DNA of 20,303 nt from Verrucomicrobiales bacterium. Lineage in GTDB: Bacteria; Verrucomicrobiota; Verrucomicrobiia; Verrucomicrobiales; DEV007. Under the pieces are notes generated by a model. The model was not told where the DNA came from, ran no database searches, and saw only the letters and a list, made by a program, of their open reading frames with translations. Shown piece after piece: positions 1-8,831 of this stretch (positions are counted from its first letter, which is position 1; each line of letters opens with the position of its first letter). A program made the translations under genes and the position numbers. The stretch spans positions 1 through 20,303 of the forward strand of contig JAGNMT010000011.1 in NCBI GenBank assembly GCA_017991025.1. The letters run 5' to 3'.

Positions 1-818
1 GGCCTGAACTGAAACAAGACGCGCTCGGATCCGGCCTTAACCGATTGCTCTTCCACAAAACCCTCTGCCTTGATCGTCACTTTCGCCGGCACGTCCGGTG
101 GAAGGAGCAACCGTGCTTCAATCTCCATCTTTTCCGTTTTATAGGGCGTCCTGAGTTCCACGTGAGTGACTGCTGAATTGACCGGGTGCTTTGGTAAAAT
201 GGGAATCAATTCGATTTCTATTCCAATCGGCCAAACCCTTGGCGGCACTTCGGGAAGTGCAGAATTCGCAAAATGCCCGATCAATACCAACTTGCCGGAA
301 TCAGGCGCGCCAGTCTCAAGCAATCGATCCAAAGCCCAGTTCAACGCGGCATCTAGTCGAGTCGGCGCACCCTGCTGAGGGTGAAAGTCGTTCAACGAAT
401 CCAGTGTCTTCACTTGATCTGAAAACTCAGCGACAGTCACAGTCCCGCCTTCTGCCCTCCCTTCTTTTATTGCTTTTGCTGCCGCGTCGCGAACGTCGTC
501 CGCCATTTCATCTGAAATGCTACCTGAGGCATCGAGTAGTATGACAGTTGACTCCGAACTGTTTTCATCGGCATCTATTCCCCGCGAAACGGGCCGGGCG
601 AAGAGCAAGGCAAGCAGAATCGTGGCACCGATCCTCAGAAGCATCAGCAATATTTCCTCCCATCTCGCCTTGCGGCTTCGTGACCGCCGGGTCTCCTCCA
701 GAAAACGAAGTGTTCCAGTGTCCAGTTTCCTGAATTTTCGACGACGGCTAAGATGGAGCCACAACGGGATTACCGCCAAGCCCATCGCCCACAAGAAATT
801 TGGATTCACAAGACCCAC
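1..818 (-). CDS. BatA-like membrane VWA-domain protein, C-terminus cut by window start
   Basis: I read this gene by translating the minus strand. It runs out of the window after about 272 codons without a stop. The start is a GTG at 818 (VGLVNPNFLW...), which fits the usual BatA opening 'M-x-F/L-V-N-P-x-F-L-W'; an in-frame TGA lies just upstream. Residues about 7-23 and 57-73 are two hydrophobic helices on either side of an Arg/Lys-rich segment, the standard BatA N-terminal double-membrane domain. A VWA domain begins near residue 92 with a MIDAS motif DASGS (96-100), so a metal ion is probably bound. The rest looks periplasmic. BatA-type proteins usually sit beside moxR and DUF58 genes. Here the gene is divergent from that pair, about 100 bp away. 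The family assignment is solid. Its partner and substrate are not known. Confidence 0.85.
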   Translation of the reverse strand, partial: MGLVNPNFLWAMGLAVIPLWLHLSRRRKFRKLDTGTLRFLEETRRSRSRKARWEEILLMLLRIGATILLALLFARPVSRGIDADENSSESTVILLDASGSISDEMADDVRDAAAKAIKEGRAEGGTVTVAEFSDQVKTLDSLNDFHPQQGAPTRLDAALNWALDRLLETGAPDSGKLVLIGHFANSALPEVPPRVWPIGIEIELIPILPKHPVNSAVTHVELRTPYKTEKMEIEARLLLPPDVPAKVTIKAEGFVEEQSVKAGSERVLFQFR

Positions 819-921
819 GCTTCACGTTGGACTGAAACAGCAGTCTTAGTCAGCAAAAAAATTGCTTTTCTTACAAAATACCATTGTCTCACCAGTTCTA
901 CACCGCTAGCCTCAAGCGATC
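819..921. promoter_or_regulatory. Divergent intergenic promoter region
   Basis: This 103-bp gap separates two genes that start in opposite directions, so promoters for both must lie in or near it. It is locally A/T-rich around 852-880, including an inverted repeat GCAA-A5-TTGC at about 853-865. I see no -35/-10 pair good enough to assign to either gene, and no clear Shine-Dalgarno before either start. The call rests on gene layout alone. Confidence 0.4.
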
Positions 922-1737
922 ATGATCGGGGTGAGGACATTAACATTGTGGGTCAGCAGTTGGTCCATGGTTATGTTCGGATACGCCGCAGAGCCGACTC
1001 CTCGAATCTGGATTTTCAACGGCCTTCCCGGTGACGATGAGCACCATCAATTTTTCGAAAAGAATCTCGCTGATATTCGTAAGTCGCTCGTTGTCCACTT
1101 CAAGATTCCGCCGCAAAACATTTCTGTCCTATATGGTCCGAAAGAAGCCGGATATGACGGTGCTGCGACACGCCAGAATATCCTTTCCGAATTCGAAAAG
1201 ATTGTCGCCTATGGAAAGAGCGCAAGCACCAGCCCGGTATGGATCATCTTTCAAGGGCACGCCAATCGTATTCCCGGTGACGCAAACCTGAACCTGCCAG
1301 GCCCCGATCTCTCTGCCACAGACATTGCCCGGGCCCTCAAAGACTTTCCTGCAGAAACGCCTCTTGTCATACTCGCGACGACCACTGCAGCTTCCGACTT
1401 CTTGCGTGCCCTGAGCGCTCCGGGGCGAATCATTATCTCAGCAACCGAGCAACTTGATCCTATCAGCGAAACTGATTTTCCCGAGGCACTCGCCGCGATT
1501 CTTGCTGAGAAGGGAACCGACGCTGACAATAACAACGACATTAGCGCCCTTGAAATTTTTCGCGCCTGTCAGGAACGGGTCCTGAAGATTTATGAATCCG
1601 GGGGCTTCATGGTTCGCGAACACGCGCAACTCGATGGAAACGGCGATGGGAAAGGAACTCAGCGCCCCGCCCCGGAAGACGCCGAACCCGCTTCGAAAAT
1701 TAGCCTGAAGATACCAAAGGAAACCAGATTTGACTAA
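922..1737 (+). CDS. Secreted C13/caspase-like protein lacking the catalytic cysteine
   Basis: This 271-residue protein has an N-terminal signal-like segment (residues about 5-22, cleavage plausible after YAA). The segment WIFNGLPGDDEHHQFF (30-45) is typical of the opening strand of bacterial C13/caspase-like proteins. The conserved His region is WIIFQGHA (107-114), which keeps the His but has Ala where the usual 'HG' Gly sits. The strand that should end in the catalytic Cys (normally like 'VILLDSCHSG') reads VILATTTAASDFL (149-161), with no Cys. The later 'D-x-N-x-D-I-S-x-x-E' segment near 201-211 also matches the family. I infer the fold is kept but peptidase activity lost. It is the first gene of an operon, with moxR starting 15 bp later and DUF58 following. 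Such proteins recur beside MoxR/VWA genes in PVC genomes, with unknown function. Confidence 0.7.
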   Translation: MIGVRTLTLWVSSWSMVMFGYAAEPTPRIWIFNGLPGDDEHHQFFEKNLADIRKSLVVHFKIPPQNISVLYGPKEAGYDGAATRQNILSEFEKIVAYGKSASTSPVWIIFQGHANRIPGDANLNLPGPDLSATDIARALKDFPAETPLVILATTTAASDFLRALSAPGRIIISATEQLDPISETDFPEALAAILAEKGTDADNNNDISALEIFRACQERVLKIYESGGFMVREHAQLDGNGDGKGTQRPAPEDAEPASKISLKIPKETRFD

Positions 1738-1752
1738 CATCACCACTTAAGC

Positions 1753-2715
1753 ATGGAAGCACTCACCCGGGCTCGTGAAGCCATCTCCGCCGAAACTTCA
1801 AAATGCGTCATAGGCCAAAATGCTGCTTCGGACTCCCTTTTTCTGACCCTCCTTTGTGGGGGGCACGCTCTTCTACTTGGAGTCCCTGGCGTGGGAAAGA
1901 CCCTCATGTCAGCGGCCCTTGCCCGAGCCCTTGATTTGAAATTTCAGCGGATTCAGTTCACACCCGATCTGATGCCAGCCGACATTACCGGCTCTGAGAT
2001 TCTGGAAGGGGACGGCACCGGGAAATTCGAACGTGCGGTAATTCGGGGGCCTGTTTTTACCAACATACTACTTGCTGATGAAATCAACCGAACGCCTCCG
2101 AAGACTCAGGCCGCGCTGCTTCAAGCCATGCAGGAACGTCAGGTCACTATAGGCCGTGAGACCCTGACCATCGAACCTCCCTTTCTTGTTTTAGCCACAC
2201 AGAACCCGATTGAAATGGAAGGGACCTACCCGCTGCCCGAGGCGCAGCTCGATCGATTCTTTTGTTGTATCCGGGTAGGTTATCCAAATCCCGAAGACGA
2301 ACTCACTATTGCCACATCCGGCCCCGGAGAGAATCTGGACTCCATTCTATCCGTCCTGAATGCAGCGCAAATCATTGAACTTCAGAAAGCCGTTCGCGAA
2401 GTTCCCCTATCGACCGACGTCGCGAGATATGGAATTCGACTGGTGAATGCCACCCGTCCTACTTCAGAGTTCGCTGAGGCAGATGTCGTGAACTTTCTTT
2501 CCTGCGGTGCCAGCCCTCGCGCGTCTCAATCTTTACTTCTTGCAGGAAAAGCCCGCGCACTCATGCATGGTCGGGTTCATGTCGATTTTGAAGATCTGCG
2601 CCAACTCGCCCCCGAGATCTTACGACATCGACTCGTGCTCAACTTTAGAGCACGCGCCGAAAAACTCGATGCCGATGCACTGGTCTCGCTTCTCCTTGAG
2701 AGAGTAAATCCGTGA
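1753..2715 (+). CDS. MoxR-family AAA+ ATPase
   Basis: The 320-residue protein has all MoxR landmarks: Walker A GVPGVGKT (43-50), Walker B LLADE followed by INRTPPKTQAALLQAMQE (106-128), sensor-1 segment LATQNPIE (147-154) and EGTYPLPEAQLDRF (156-169), which marks MoxR rather than other AAA+ groups. The C-terminal half is the helical lid (AAA lid 2). MoxR ATPases act as chaperone-like remodelers that load metal or help assemble partner VWA proteins. The length is normal. The gene lies between the caspase-like gene (15 bp upstream) and a DUF58 gene whose ATG begins 1 base after the TGA, so the latter two are probably translationally coupled. The DUF58 product is the expected direct partner. Confidence 0.95.
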   Translation: MEALTRAREAISAETSKCVIGQNAASDSLFLTLLCGGHALLLGVPGVGKTLMSAALARALDLKFQRIQFTPDLMPADITGSEILEGDGTGKFERAVIRGPVFTNILLADEINRTPPKTQAALLQAMQERQVTIGRETLTIEPPFLVLATQNPIEMEGTYPLPEAQLDRFFCCIRVGYPNPEDELTIATSGPGENLDSILSVLNAAQIIELQKAVREVPLSTDVARYGIRLVNATRPTSEFAEADVVNFLSCGASPRASQSLLLAGKARALMHGRVHVDFEDLRQLAPEILRHRLVLNFRARAEKLDADALVSLLLERVNP

Positions 2716-2716
2716 C

Positions 2717-3598
2717 ATGACATCCATTAAAGTCGCAGACGATCCGGAAGTGTTCCTCGCTATGGAAGACCTCGATCTTGCCGGAATGGGGATAGCCGAC
2801 TCCGTTTGGTATGGTTCACATCGATCAAACAATAGCGGGCCGGGTGTTGAATTTGAAGCTCACCGCGATTACCAGCCCGGTGATGATGTGCGCCGGATCA
2901 ACTGGACTCTCTACGCCCGTCAAAGGCGGCTCCTAACTAAAGAAAGCCGCCGTGAATCCCGCCGCCCCGTGCACATTCTCGTCGATACCACCGGCTCGAT
3001 GAACGTTGGCAACGGGAGATATTCAAAGTTCGATTACGCGAGGCGCGCTGCCGCGGCGATCACTTTTCTAGCGGTTCGTCAGGGTGATTTGCCGTCTGTC
3101 GGAATGCTTCGCGATGGGCTTGAAAGCCCGGTCGTTCCGGGTTCTGGAAATCTCCACGCCCTTGAAATTTGTGCGGCTCTTTCCCGTTCAAAACCGGATC
3201 GTGAGGGCTCCATTCCTGATGCCCTGATCGATTCAAGAACGCTCTGCAAAAAACGAGGTTTCATCATTTTGATCTCCGACTTTTTCGATCAGGAAACTCG
3301 GATTTTCTCCGAACTTTCCGGCTATCGCGCGCAGGGCCATGACGTATTAGCGCTCCAGATACTGGACCCGTTCGAGGTCGAAATTCCTGAAGTCGGCGAC
3401 TTCGAATTCATCGATACCGAGACCGGTTCCAACCTGAAAACCAGCGTCGAGCCACTTCGCGTTTCCCATGCGAAGACGGTCGCCGAGTGGCGGAAGCACC
3501 TGAAACAAACCGCAGCTGCAAACGATATCCGGTGGGAATCGGTAACGACAAACGATTCCCTCGTTGATGTCACCCGCCGCTGGCTGGAGATAGCATGA
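2717..3598 (+). CDS. DUF58 (VWA-like) protein, MoxR partner
   Basis: This 293-residue soluble protein has the DUF58 signature YQPGDDVRRINW (52-63), just after EFEAHRDY. It is followed by a VWA-type first strand and MIDAS-like motif VDTTGSM (89-95). The rest alternates strands and helices as in VWA folds, for example FIILISDFFD near residue 180. There is no signal peptide or membrane helix, in contrast to the longer DUF58 proteins with two N-terminal helices. The ATG is 1 base after the moxR stop and is preceded by a GAGAGAG stretch that may serve as a ribosome binding site. MoxR-DUF58 pairs are a conserved module in which the DUF58 protein probably acts as adaptor or substrate of the ATPase. 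This is the last gene of the plus-strand operon. Confidence 0.93.
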   Translation: MTSIKVADDPEVFLAMEDLDLAGMGIADSVWYGSHRSNNSGPGVEFEAHRDYQPGDDVRRINWTLYARQRRLLTKESRRESRRPVHILVDTTGSMNVGNGRYSKFDYARRAAAAITFLAVRQGDLPSVGMLRDGLESPVVPGSGNLHALEICAALSRSKPDREGSIPDALIDSRTLCKKRGFIILISDFFDQETRIFSELSGYRAQGHDVLALQILDPFEVEIPEVGDFEFIDTETGSNLKTSVEPLRVSHAKTVAEWRKHLKQTAAANDIRWESVTTNDSLVDVTRRWLEIA

Positions 3599-3607
3599 AG
3601 TGAGAGG

Positions 3608-3632
3608 TCGGGGCGATTCCCTTTCGCCCCGA
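3608..3632. terminator. Hairpin terminator between convergent genes
   Basis: TCGGGGCGA (3608-3616) and TCGCCCCGA (3624-3632) form a perfect 9-bp GC-rich stem with a 7-base loop, 10 bp after the DUF58 stop. No long T-run follows on either strand. A second, weaker hairpin (AGGGT...ACCCT, about 3634-3658, with inner CTCA/TGAG pairing) follows at once and ends in GTTT. The convergent minus-strand gene stops at 3681, so the pair plausibly ends transcription from both sides. Confidence 0.6.
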
Positions 3633-3680
3633 TAGGGTCTCATCATTGAGCTAACCCTGTTTGATCATGAAAAGGATAAC

Positions 3681-6600
3681 TCATCCGCCTGTGTATTTCC
3701 AAATTGTCAGAACCCCTTCCTCCCCGAGAATAGCGATTCTCTCCCGATCAATCCATGCCGGAGTACAAAGACCGACCTCCATCGGTGGGGACTTCCAGAC
3801 CGGCTCCCCGGTTTCCAAATCCCATTCAATGACCGGTTGTTTGGGATTCCAACTAGTGGTTAGAACTGTAGTTTCGTCTGGTCCCCAGGCTGCTCCCTGG
3901 CACTCATTTGAATTCGGGCCATATGATCTTTCGTTCGAAAGCTCACTCGTTTGCGAATCGAAATCAAAAACACGAGCAAAGCCGTCCTGTCCGAATCCCA
4001 GTAGTTTTTTGCCTGTTGAGTTAAATTGCAATCCCCCGAGACGAGTCGGTGCTTCCATTTTTAGGAGCATTTTTCCGCTCTGAAGGTCCACGGTATATAG
4101 TTGATCATTTGCCCGAGGAGAATCCCCGCAGTAGATTAATTTGGTTCTGTCAGGAGTGGTGACCATTGAAAATGCCGGTTCCGTCGATTCGGTTTTCCAC
4201 ATCAGTTTACCGGTGTCACTGTCCCAAAGTCGAACCCCGGCTGCGGTGCCGGCGAGTAACTTTCGATTATCGGACAAAAATTGAAGAGATAAAATCGCCC
4301 CCTTTAGATTTGGCTTTCCCAACTCGACAAACGCTTTGGCAGTCACTTCGCTGAAACGGCGAACCTCCATAAATGACTTTGGATCGTAAATAATGGTTTC
4401 GCCAAATTCGTTGGTGGCAGCGATCCTTTTGCTGTCTGCACTGATGGCGAGCGCAGTAGCGATGCCTGCCGTTAATCGTCCGTCCTTAACTGAATATGAG
4501 GGTTCCCCGAATGTTTCGAGTGGCTCATAGGTCACTGCATTCCAAACCCGCGCAAACCCTCTTTCCCGTGAATATAATCTTGTCTTTTGCGGAGAGACAA
4601 TCAGACCTCGGGAAATCGTATTGCCCTTATCCAGCTGAGTGAGTCCGCCATTACGAATCGCGACGAGATGCCATCGATGACTTTTGAAATGGCGTAGAAT
4701 GTTTTCGGCGCGAGCTTTTGCTTCTCCGTTTTTTGTCTCCCCTGAAAACGCGACCAATGCACCATATGAATCTGGGTCCTCACGAAGATGCCGGTCAGCT
4801 TCGTCACGCAATCGAACGCGATCTGCGCCGAGTTGAGCGATCCATTCTTCCGTCAGTTTCGAAGTTTGATCGACTTCGGCCGAAATCCCGGTTGTGACAA
4901 GCAGAAAACCAATCAATATCGCAGCGGATGGCACTGGAATTGGATCGGCTTGAACGCGACTTCCGAGCCGTCGAAGGGTCCATTCCAGACAAAAACAAAT
5001 CGCAAAAATCAACCATGGCCACCCCCTCGACCAGAGGGGTTCGGACCAACTGCGCCGTGCTTCGCTGAGACGCTTTTCAGCGGCTTCGCGAATCGAATCA
5101 GCAGCGTCACCCGGATTTTCGAGGACTGAACCTCCGGTCGCCTTTGCTAAGTCGGAAAGAAAGACGGGATCGGGGGCGGACTCGGAAAATTCCGGATTTC
5201 CCCGATAAATTCCGGTAGAAACGCTTTGCGATAGGGTTTGATTCTTTACTTCGACATCGAACAGCACGATCACTTCAGTCTTTTCCCCAAGGTCTGAGGG
5301 AACGAGGAGATCACCGGTAAACTCCCGGCGGTCCCGATCATAGAGCAACCGAACCCGACGTGATCCGGTCCCTTCAAGCCGCGCGCCGACATCGAGCGCG
5401 AGCAATTCATCGATCTGCGAAACGGCGAGAACTTCTGCTGCCACCGCCAGTCTTTCTCCCGGCCTCGCTTGAGCGGCGACGACTCGACCAGCCAGTTTAT
5501 CGCGTTGCCACCGGACGCTGTTTTCACCCAGCCAGCGAACCATGTTCACCCAATATTGCCCGTACCATTTTGATGGGTATTCCGGCTCCGGTCCGTAGTC
5601 TGTTTCCGCCGATTCCTTGTTAAACCGGAAGCCCTTTCCGTGACCTAGTTCCATCTGCCGGAAATTGGCGCCCATGATAGGGCTTCCTTCCGTTCCCCAT
5701 TCAATATAGAAGGTGCCTCCCCCACCATTTGGATCCGGCATGAAAGCGACCGCCCGGCCACGGCCGTATCGTTGCGCGGCAATGACGGGATCGCCAGTGC
5801 CTCGACGTGTCGCGAGAACGAGTGCGCCGGGTTTGGCACGACGGACCAGGTTCATGCCCGTGAATCTCGGATGGGCGGCAAGAATCTTCTCATTCGCTTT
5901 TGGATCGAGCGAAACGGTCCACAAAGGATGGTTGCGGACCGATTTTGGGATGTCGATTTCAAACCACTCCCGGAGATTTCCATCACCGTAGGAAACCATA
6001 TCGACAGGCACAATTTGCTCCCACGGAGTTTTGTCATATTTCCCGGAGTCAAACGCGGTGTTGCCACCGCCCATCAGGAAACCGCCTCCCCGATTCTTTA
6101 CCCAGTCAACCACCCATTCCATTTGTTCCTTTGAAAAATTTCCCTCTGGAACATCACTGATAATCACGACATCAAATGCATTGAGCTCCTCCCGGGTTTT
6201 GGGGAAATCTTTGGTTCGATCCAAAAGCATTTCCCCGTTTGCAAAGGTTACCCCTGCAAGATTCGGTTCGTTCAAATACTGGCTCCAGGGGGTGAGGCAA
6301 ACGTGTTCTATATCACCGGTGGCCTCCCACGCCCGGGTCATAAATTCCATGTCGTTCCAACAGTGACCTCTTTCTCCGATCGCTCTTTTACAATGGGTAC
6401 CTTCGGCGAAAAGCACCCTGAGTTTTCCGGTTGCAATTTCTACAGTGAATGAGAACCGGTTGTCTTTCAATTCGACCTCCGCTTCACCGCTCGTAGAAAG
6501 CTGAAGTTCGTAGCGACCCGTTCTGAGTCCGCTTTCAAAAACCAAGACTTGCTCAACAGGGCGGCCGTTCTCGGGGAGAACGAATTCAGTTTGTGATAAG

Positions 6601-7340
6601 AGTTTTCCGTCCTCATCGACGAGTTTTAGACTCAATGTTTCATCCGGGGCAATTCCCGATCCGGAAATATCAACATGGACTGAAACCGGAGATTTCGGGC
6701 GTACCATTCGCGGTGCCTGCACGGCAGCAAGACTTGCATTTCGCGGCGGGCTGTCGATTCCAAACACGCTAGTAGAAATGGGCACATGTGCAGCATTGGC
6801 CAAACCTAAGGCAATCCCGAGACGATCTCGGTCGTGTATTCTACCGTCACTCAGTATGATGACTTGCTCAGGGGCTTCGGAGCCAGAACCGGCAAGAAGG
6901 CGCTCCAATGCTGAAGAGAGATTCGTCTCGCGACCAATCGGACTATCAGAAAGTGAATCCGTATCAAGGTCGGTCGAAAAGGTCAGAAGTCGCGTCGAGG
7001 TTAAGCCTGCGGCCTTGATTTCTTCCAACGCGGAATTCGCGAATTTCGTTGCAGCCTCCCATCGCGTTTCCCCATCGGCACCGAGGTTCATACTTGCTGA
7101 GGCGTCCAGTAAAATTACGCTTCTTCCCTCGGGTTGCTTGTTTGACAGTTCTCGCGATGGATTCAACAAAATAACTACCAAAGTGAGAATCGCCGCGACA
7201 CGGAAAAACAGGCAGGGGAAATGAAACCAACCGGGGGCAAGCTTTCGTTTGCGTTGAATTTCACGCCAGATCGCAATGAGGATCGCCAATCCGCAAAGCA
7301 CCGTGATGACTGAAACTGGAAGTGGCGGATCAAGGTTCAT
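3681..7340 (-). CDS. Membrane VWA/GATase-like protein fused to a WD40-like beta-propeller
   Basis: The 1219 residues divide into clear parts. Two helices (about 12-26 and 44-60) precede a VWA domain with MIDAS motif DASAS (79-83) and a later IILSDGR strand. A Rossmann-like segment of the glutamine-amidotransferase-like type (DVVIISDVPEGNF, GGGFLMGGGNTAF, then GRAVAFMPD) occupies roughly 380-560. A helix lies at 775-790 (WLIFAICFCLEW). A second hydrophobic stretch ending in a signal-peptide-like TTGISAEV lies at 805-822. A HEAT-like PVC motif (IAQLGADRVRLRDEADRHL) starts near 830. Last come WD40/YVTN-like blades with repeats such as GVRLWDSDTGKLMW (about 870-1219). The predicted topology puts both the VWA part and the propeller outside the cytoplasm. 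The start is 3 bases after the htrA-like stop, so the two are one operon. The internal signal-like segment suggests two ancestral genes joined. Confidence 0.85.
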   Translation of the reverse strand: MNLDPPLPVSVITVLCGLAILIAIWREIQRKRKLAPGWFHFPCLFFRVAAILTLVVILLNPSRELSNKQPEGRSVILLDASASMNLGADGETRWEAATKFANSALEEIKAAGLTSTRLLTFSTDLDTDSLSDSPIGRETNLSSALERLLAGSGSEAPEQVIILSDGRIHDRDRLGIALGLANAAHVPISTSVFGIDSPPRNASLAAVQAPRMVRPKSPVSVHVDISGSGIAPDETLSLKLVDEDGKLLSQTEFVLPENGRPVEQVLVFESGLRTGRYELQLSTSGEAEVELKDNRFSFTVEIATGKLRVLFAEGTHCKRAIGERGHCWNDMEFMTRAWEATGDIEHVCLTPWSQYLNEPNLAGVTFANGEMLLDRTKDFPKTREELNAFDVVIISDVPEGNFSKEQMEWVVDWVKNRGGGFLMGGGNTAFDSGKYDKTPWEQIVPVDMVSYGDGNLREWFEIDIPKSVRNHPLWTVSLDPKANEKILAAHPRFTGMNLVRRAKPGALVLATRRGTGDPVIAAQRYGRGRAVAFMPDPNGGGGTFYIEWGTEGSPIMGANFRQMELGHGKGFRFNKESAETDYGPEPEYPSKWYGQYWVNMVRWLGENSVRWQRDKLAGRVVAAQARPGERLAVAAEVLAVSQIDELLALDVGARLEGTGSRRVRLLYDRDRREFTGDLLVPSDLGEKTEVIVLFDVEVKNQTLSQSVSTGIYRGNPEFSESAPDPVFLSDLAKATGGSVLENPGDAADSIREAAEKRLSEARRSWSEPLWSRGWPWLIFAICFCLEWTLRRLGSRVQADPIPVPSAAILIGFLLVTTGISAEVDQTSKLTEEWIAQLGADRVRLRDEADRHLREDPDSYGALVAFSGETKNGEAKARAENILRHFKSHRWHLVAIRNGGLTQLDKGNTISRGLIVSPQKTRLYSRERGFARVWNAVTYEPLETFGEPSYSVKDGRLTAGIATALAISADSKRIAATNEFGETIIYDPKSFMEVRRFSEVTAKAFVELGKPNLKGAILSLQFLSDNRKLLAGTAAGVRLWDSDTGKLMWKTESTEPAFSMVTTPDRTKLIYCGDSPRANDQLYTVDLQSGKMLLKMEAPTRLGGLQFNSTGKKLLGFGQDGFARVFDFDSQTSELSNERSYGPNSNECQGAAWGPDETTVLTTSWNPKQPVIEWDLETGEPVWKSPPMEVGLCTPAWIDRERIAILGEEGVLTIWKYTGG

Positions 7341-7343
7341 CCA

Positions 7344-8831
7344 TTATTCGAGCCGCAAGGCGAGCGTCCGGTTCGACCCGCCAAGTCGTGTCACGACTTT
7401 GTTCACTCCCTTTTTGAGGGCTGACGCGGCATCTTCCTCACTCTTTACCTGCTTTCCGTTGATTGAATCAATGATCATCCCAACGGTCAATTGATCGCCT
7501 GTTCCCTTTTTGCCTTTATCAATTTCGGTGATTTCAAGCCCTTCTACTGAAACGCGAAATTTCACGCCGGGGATCGAATCGAGCATGAACGTGCTGTCCG
7601 TCCCTTTCGCGGTCGACGGTGTCTCGCCCGCCGTCAGAGTGATGCTTTTAGTAGCACCTTTACGTGTGATGATCAGCTCTATCCCCTCACCCGGTCGCAG
7701 GCAGGAGAGTTCGACGCGTAGGTCTCCGCGAGTTTCCAGGGCGAGACCTGCGGCATTGGTGATCACATCTCCAACTTCAAGACCACTTTTTTCGGCAGGG
7801 CCACCTACCATTAGTTCCGTGACGATCGCGCCAGCGATTGCCGGAGCGCCCGCCGCTTTTGCTTTTTCCGGGTCAACTTCATCCGTTTGCAGTCCAAAAA
7901 ATCCGCGCTTCATTTCGCCATCGCGTGCAAGACCCGAAACTACCTTTGACATCAATCGAGTCGGTATCGCGAATCCGATCCCCACGTTCCCGCCTCCGGG
8001 GCCGTAGATCGCCGTGTTGATGCCCACGAGCCGTCCGTGCGCGTCGACCAGGGCTCCGCCTGAGTTGCCAGGATTGATGGCCGCATCGGTTTGAATAAAA
8101 CTCTCGAAACCACCGTTTCCGTTCAAATTCAAACTCGTTCTTTGGGTCGCCGAAACCATTCCCATCGTCGCTGTCATTCCGAGTTTGAATGGATTGCCGA
8201 TCGCGAAGACGAGATCTCCGGCCATCAATTCAGCACTGTCTCCCATTGGCAGAAAATCCAAAGCGGTCACCTCGATTTTCAAAAGCGCAACATCCGTTAA
8301 AGGGTCAGCACCTATGATTGCTGCCTGAAAGAGGCGTCTGTCATGAAGCTCCACCGAAACAGAGTCCGCGAGTTTTCCATTGGGAAGATGCACGACATGG
8401 CTGTTCGTAACAATCCACCCGTCCGCAGATAAAATAACCCCTGAGCCGAGGCCCATCTTCTCATTGCCGTTTTCGCCCCCTTCCGTTTCCGTTCCAAAAA
8501 AGCGTGCCAACGGATCGGTATCGTCACCGCCTTTTGCGAGCATTCGTTCCGGGAAAACGGAAACCACAGTCGGGGTGACTCTTTTGATCAACTCGCGGTA
8601 CCCGGTCGGCACCACCGCGGGCGTGCCGACTTTTCCGCCTTCTGTAGGCTTTTCGTCATTGCTGATTGAAAAAAGCTTCGCTGCTTCTTCGAGTCCCAGG
8701 CGAGTTGATTTGTCATCTGAAATCGCGAGTGAAGCAGCAAAGGTAAAAGACAAGAGATACGGAGCAAATCGTATGCCTTTCATCTGCTGCCGGTAAGTTT
8801 TCCTCCCTCTCATGCTTACTTTTTGATCCAT
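7344..8831 (-). CDS. HtrA/DegP-family periplasmic serine protease with PDZ domains
   Basis: This is a trypsin-like protease of 495 residues from the first ATG. The catalytic triad is visible: His145 in TNSHVV, Asp180 in LTDVALL and Ser257 in GNSGG, within NPGNSGGALVDAHGRLVGI. A PDZ domain follows at about 310-400 (GFFGLQTDEV..., GPAEKSGLEVGDVI). A weaker, second PDZ-like region runs to the end (TVGMIIDSINGKQVKSEEDA). A hydrophobic signal segment (APYLLSFTFAASLAIS) lies at 23-38. The start is uncertain: 8831 overlaps the upstream stop by 16 bases, while internal ATGs at 8813 and 8783 would give a more normal signal-peptide n-region. HtrA proteins degrade or refold damaged envelope proteins. 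Co-location with VWA/DUF4175 genes suggests quality control of that system. Confidence 0.92.
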   Translation of the reverse strand: MDQKVSMRGRKTYRQQMKGIRFAPYLLSFTFAASLAISDDKSTRLGLEEAAKLFSISNDEKPTEGGKVGTPAVVPTGYRELIKRVTPTVVSVFPERMLAKGGDDTDPLARFFGTETEGGENGNEKMGLGSGVILSADGWIVTNSHVVHLPNGKLADSVSVELHDRRLFQAAIIGADPLTDVALLKIEVTALDFLPMGDSAELMAGDLVFAIGNPFKLGMTATMGMVSATQRTSLNLNGNGGFESFIQTDAAINPGNSGGALVDAHGRLVGINTAIYGPGGGNVGIGFAIPTRLMSKVVSGLARDGEMKRGFFGLQTDEVDPEKAKAAGAPAIAGAIVTELMVGGPAEKSGLEVGDVITNAAGLALETRGDLRVELSCLRPGEGIELIITRKGATKSITLTAGETPSTAKGTDSTFMLDSIPGVKFRVSVEGLEITEIDKGKKGTGDQLTVGMIIDSINGKQVKSEEDAASALKKGVNKVVTRLGGSNRTLALRLE

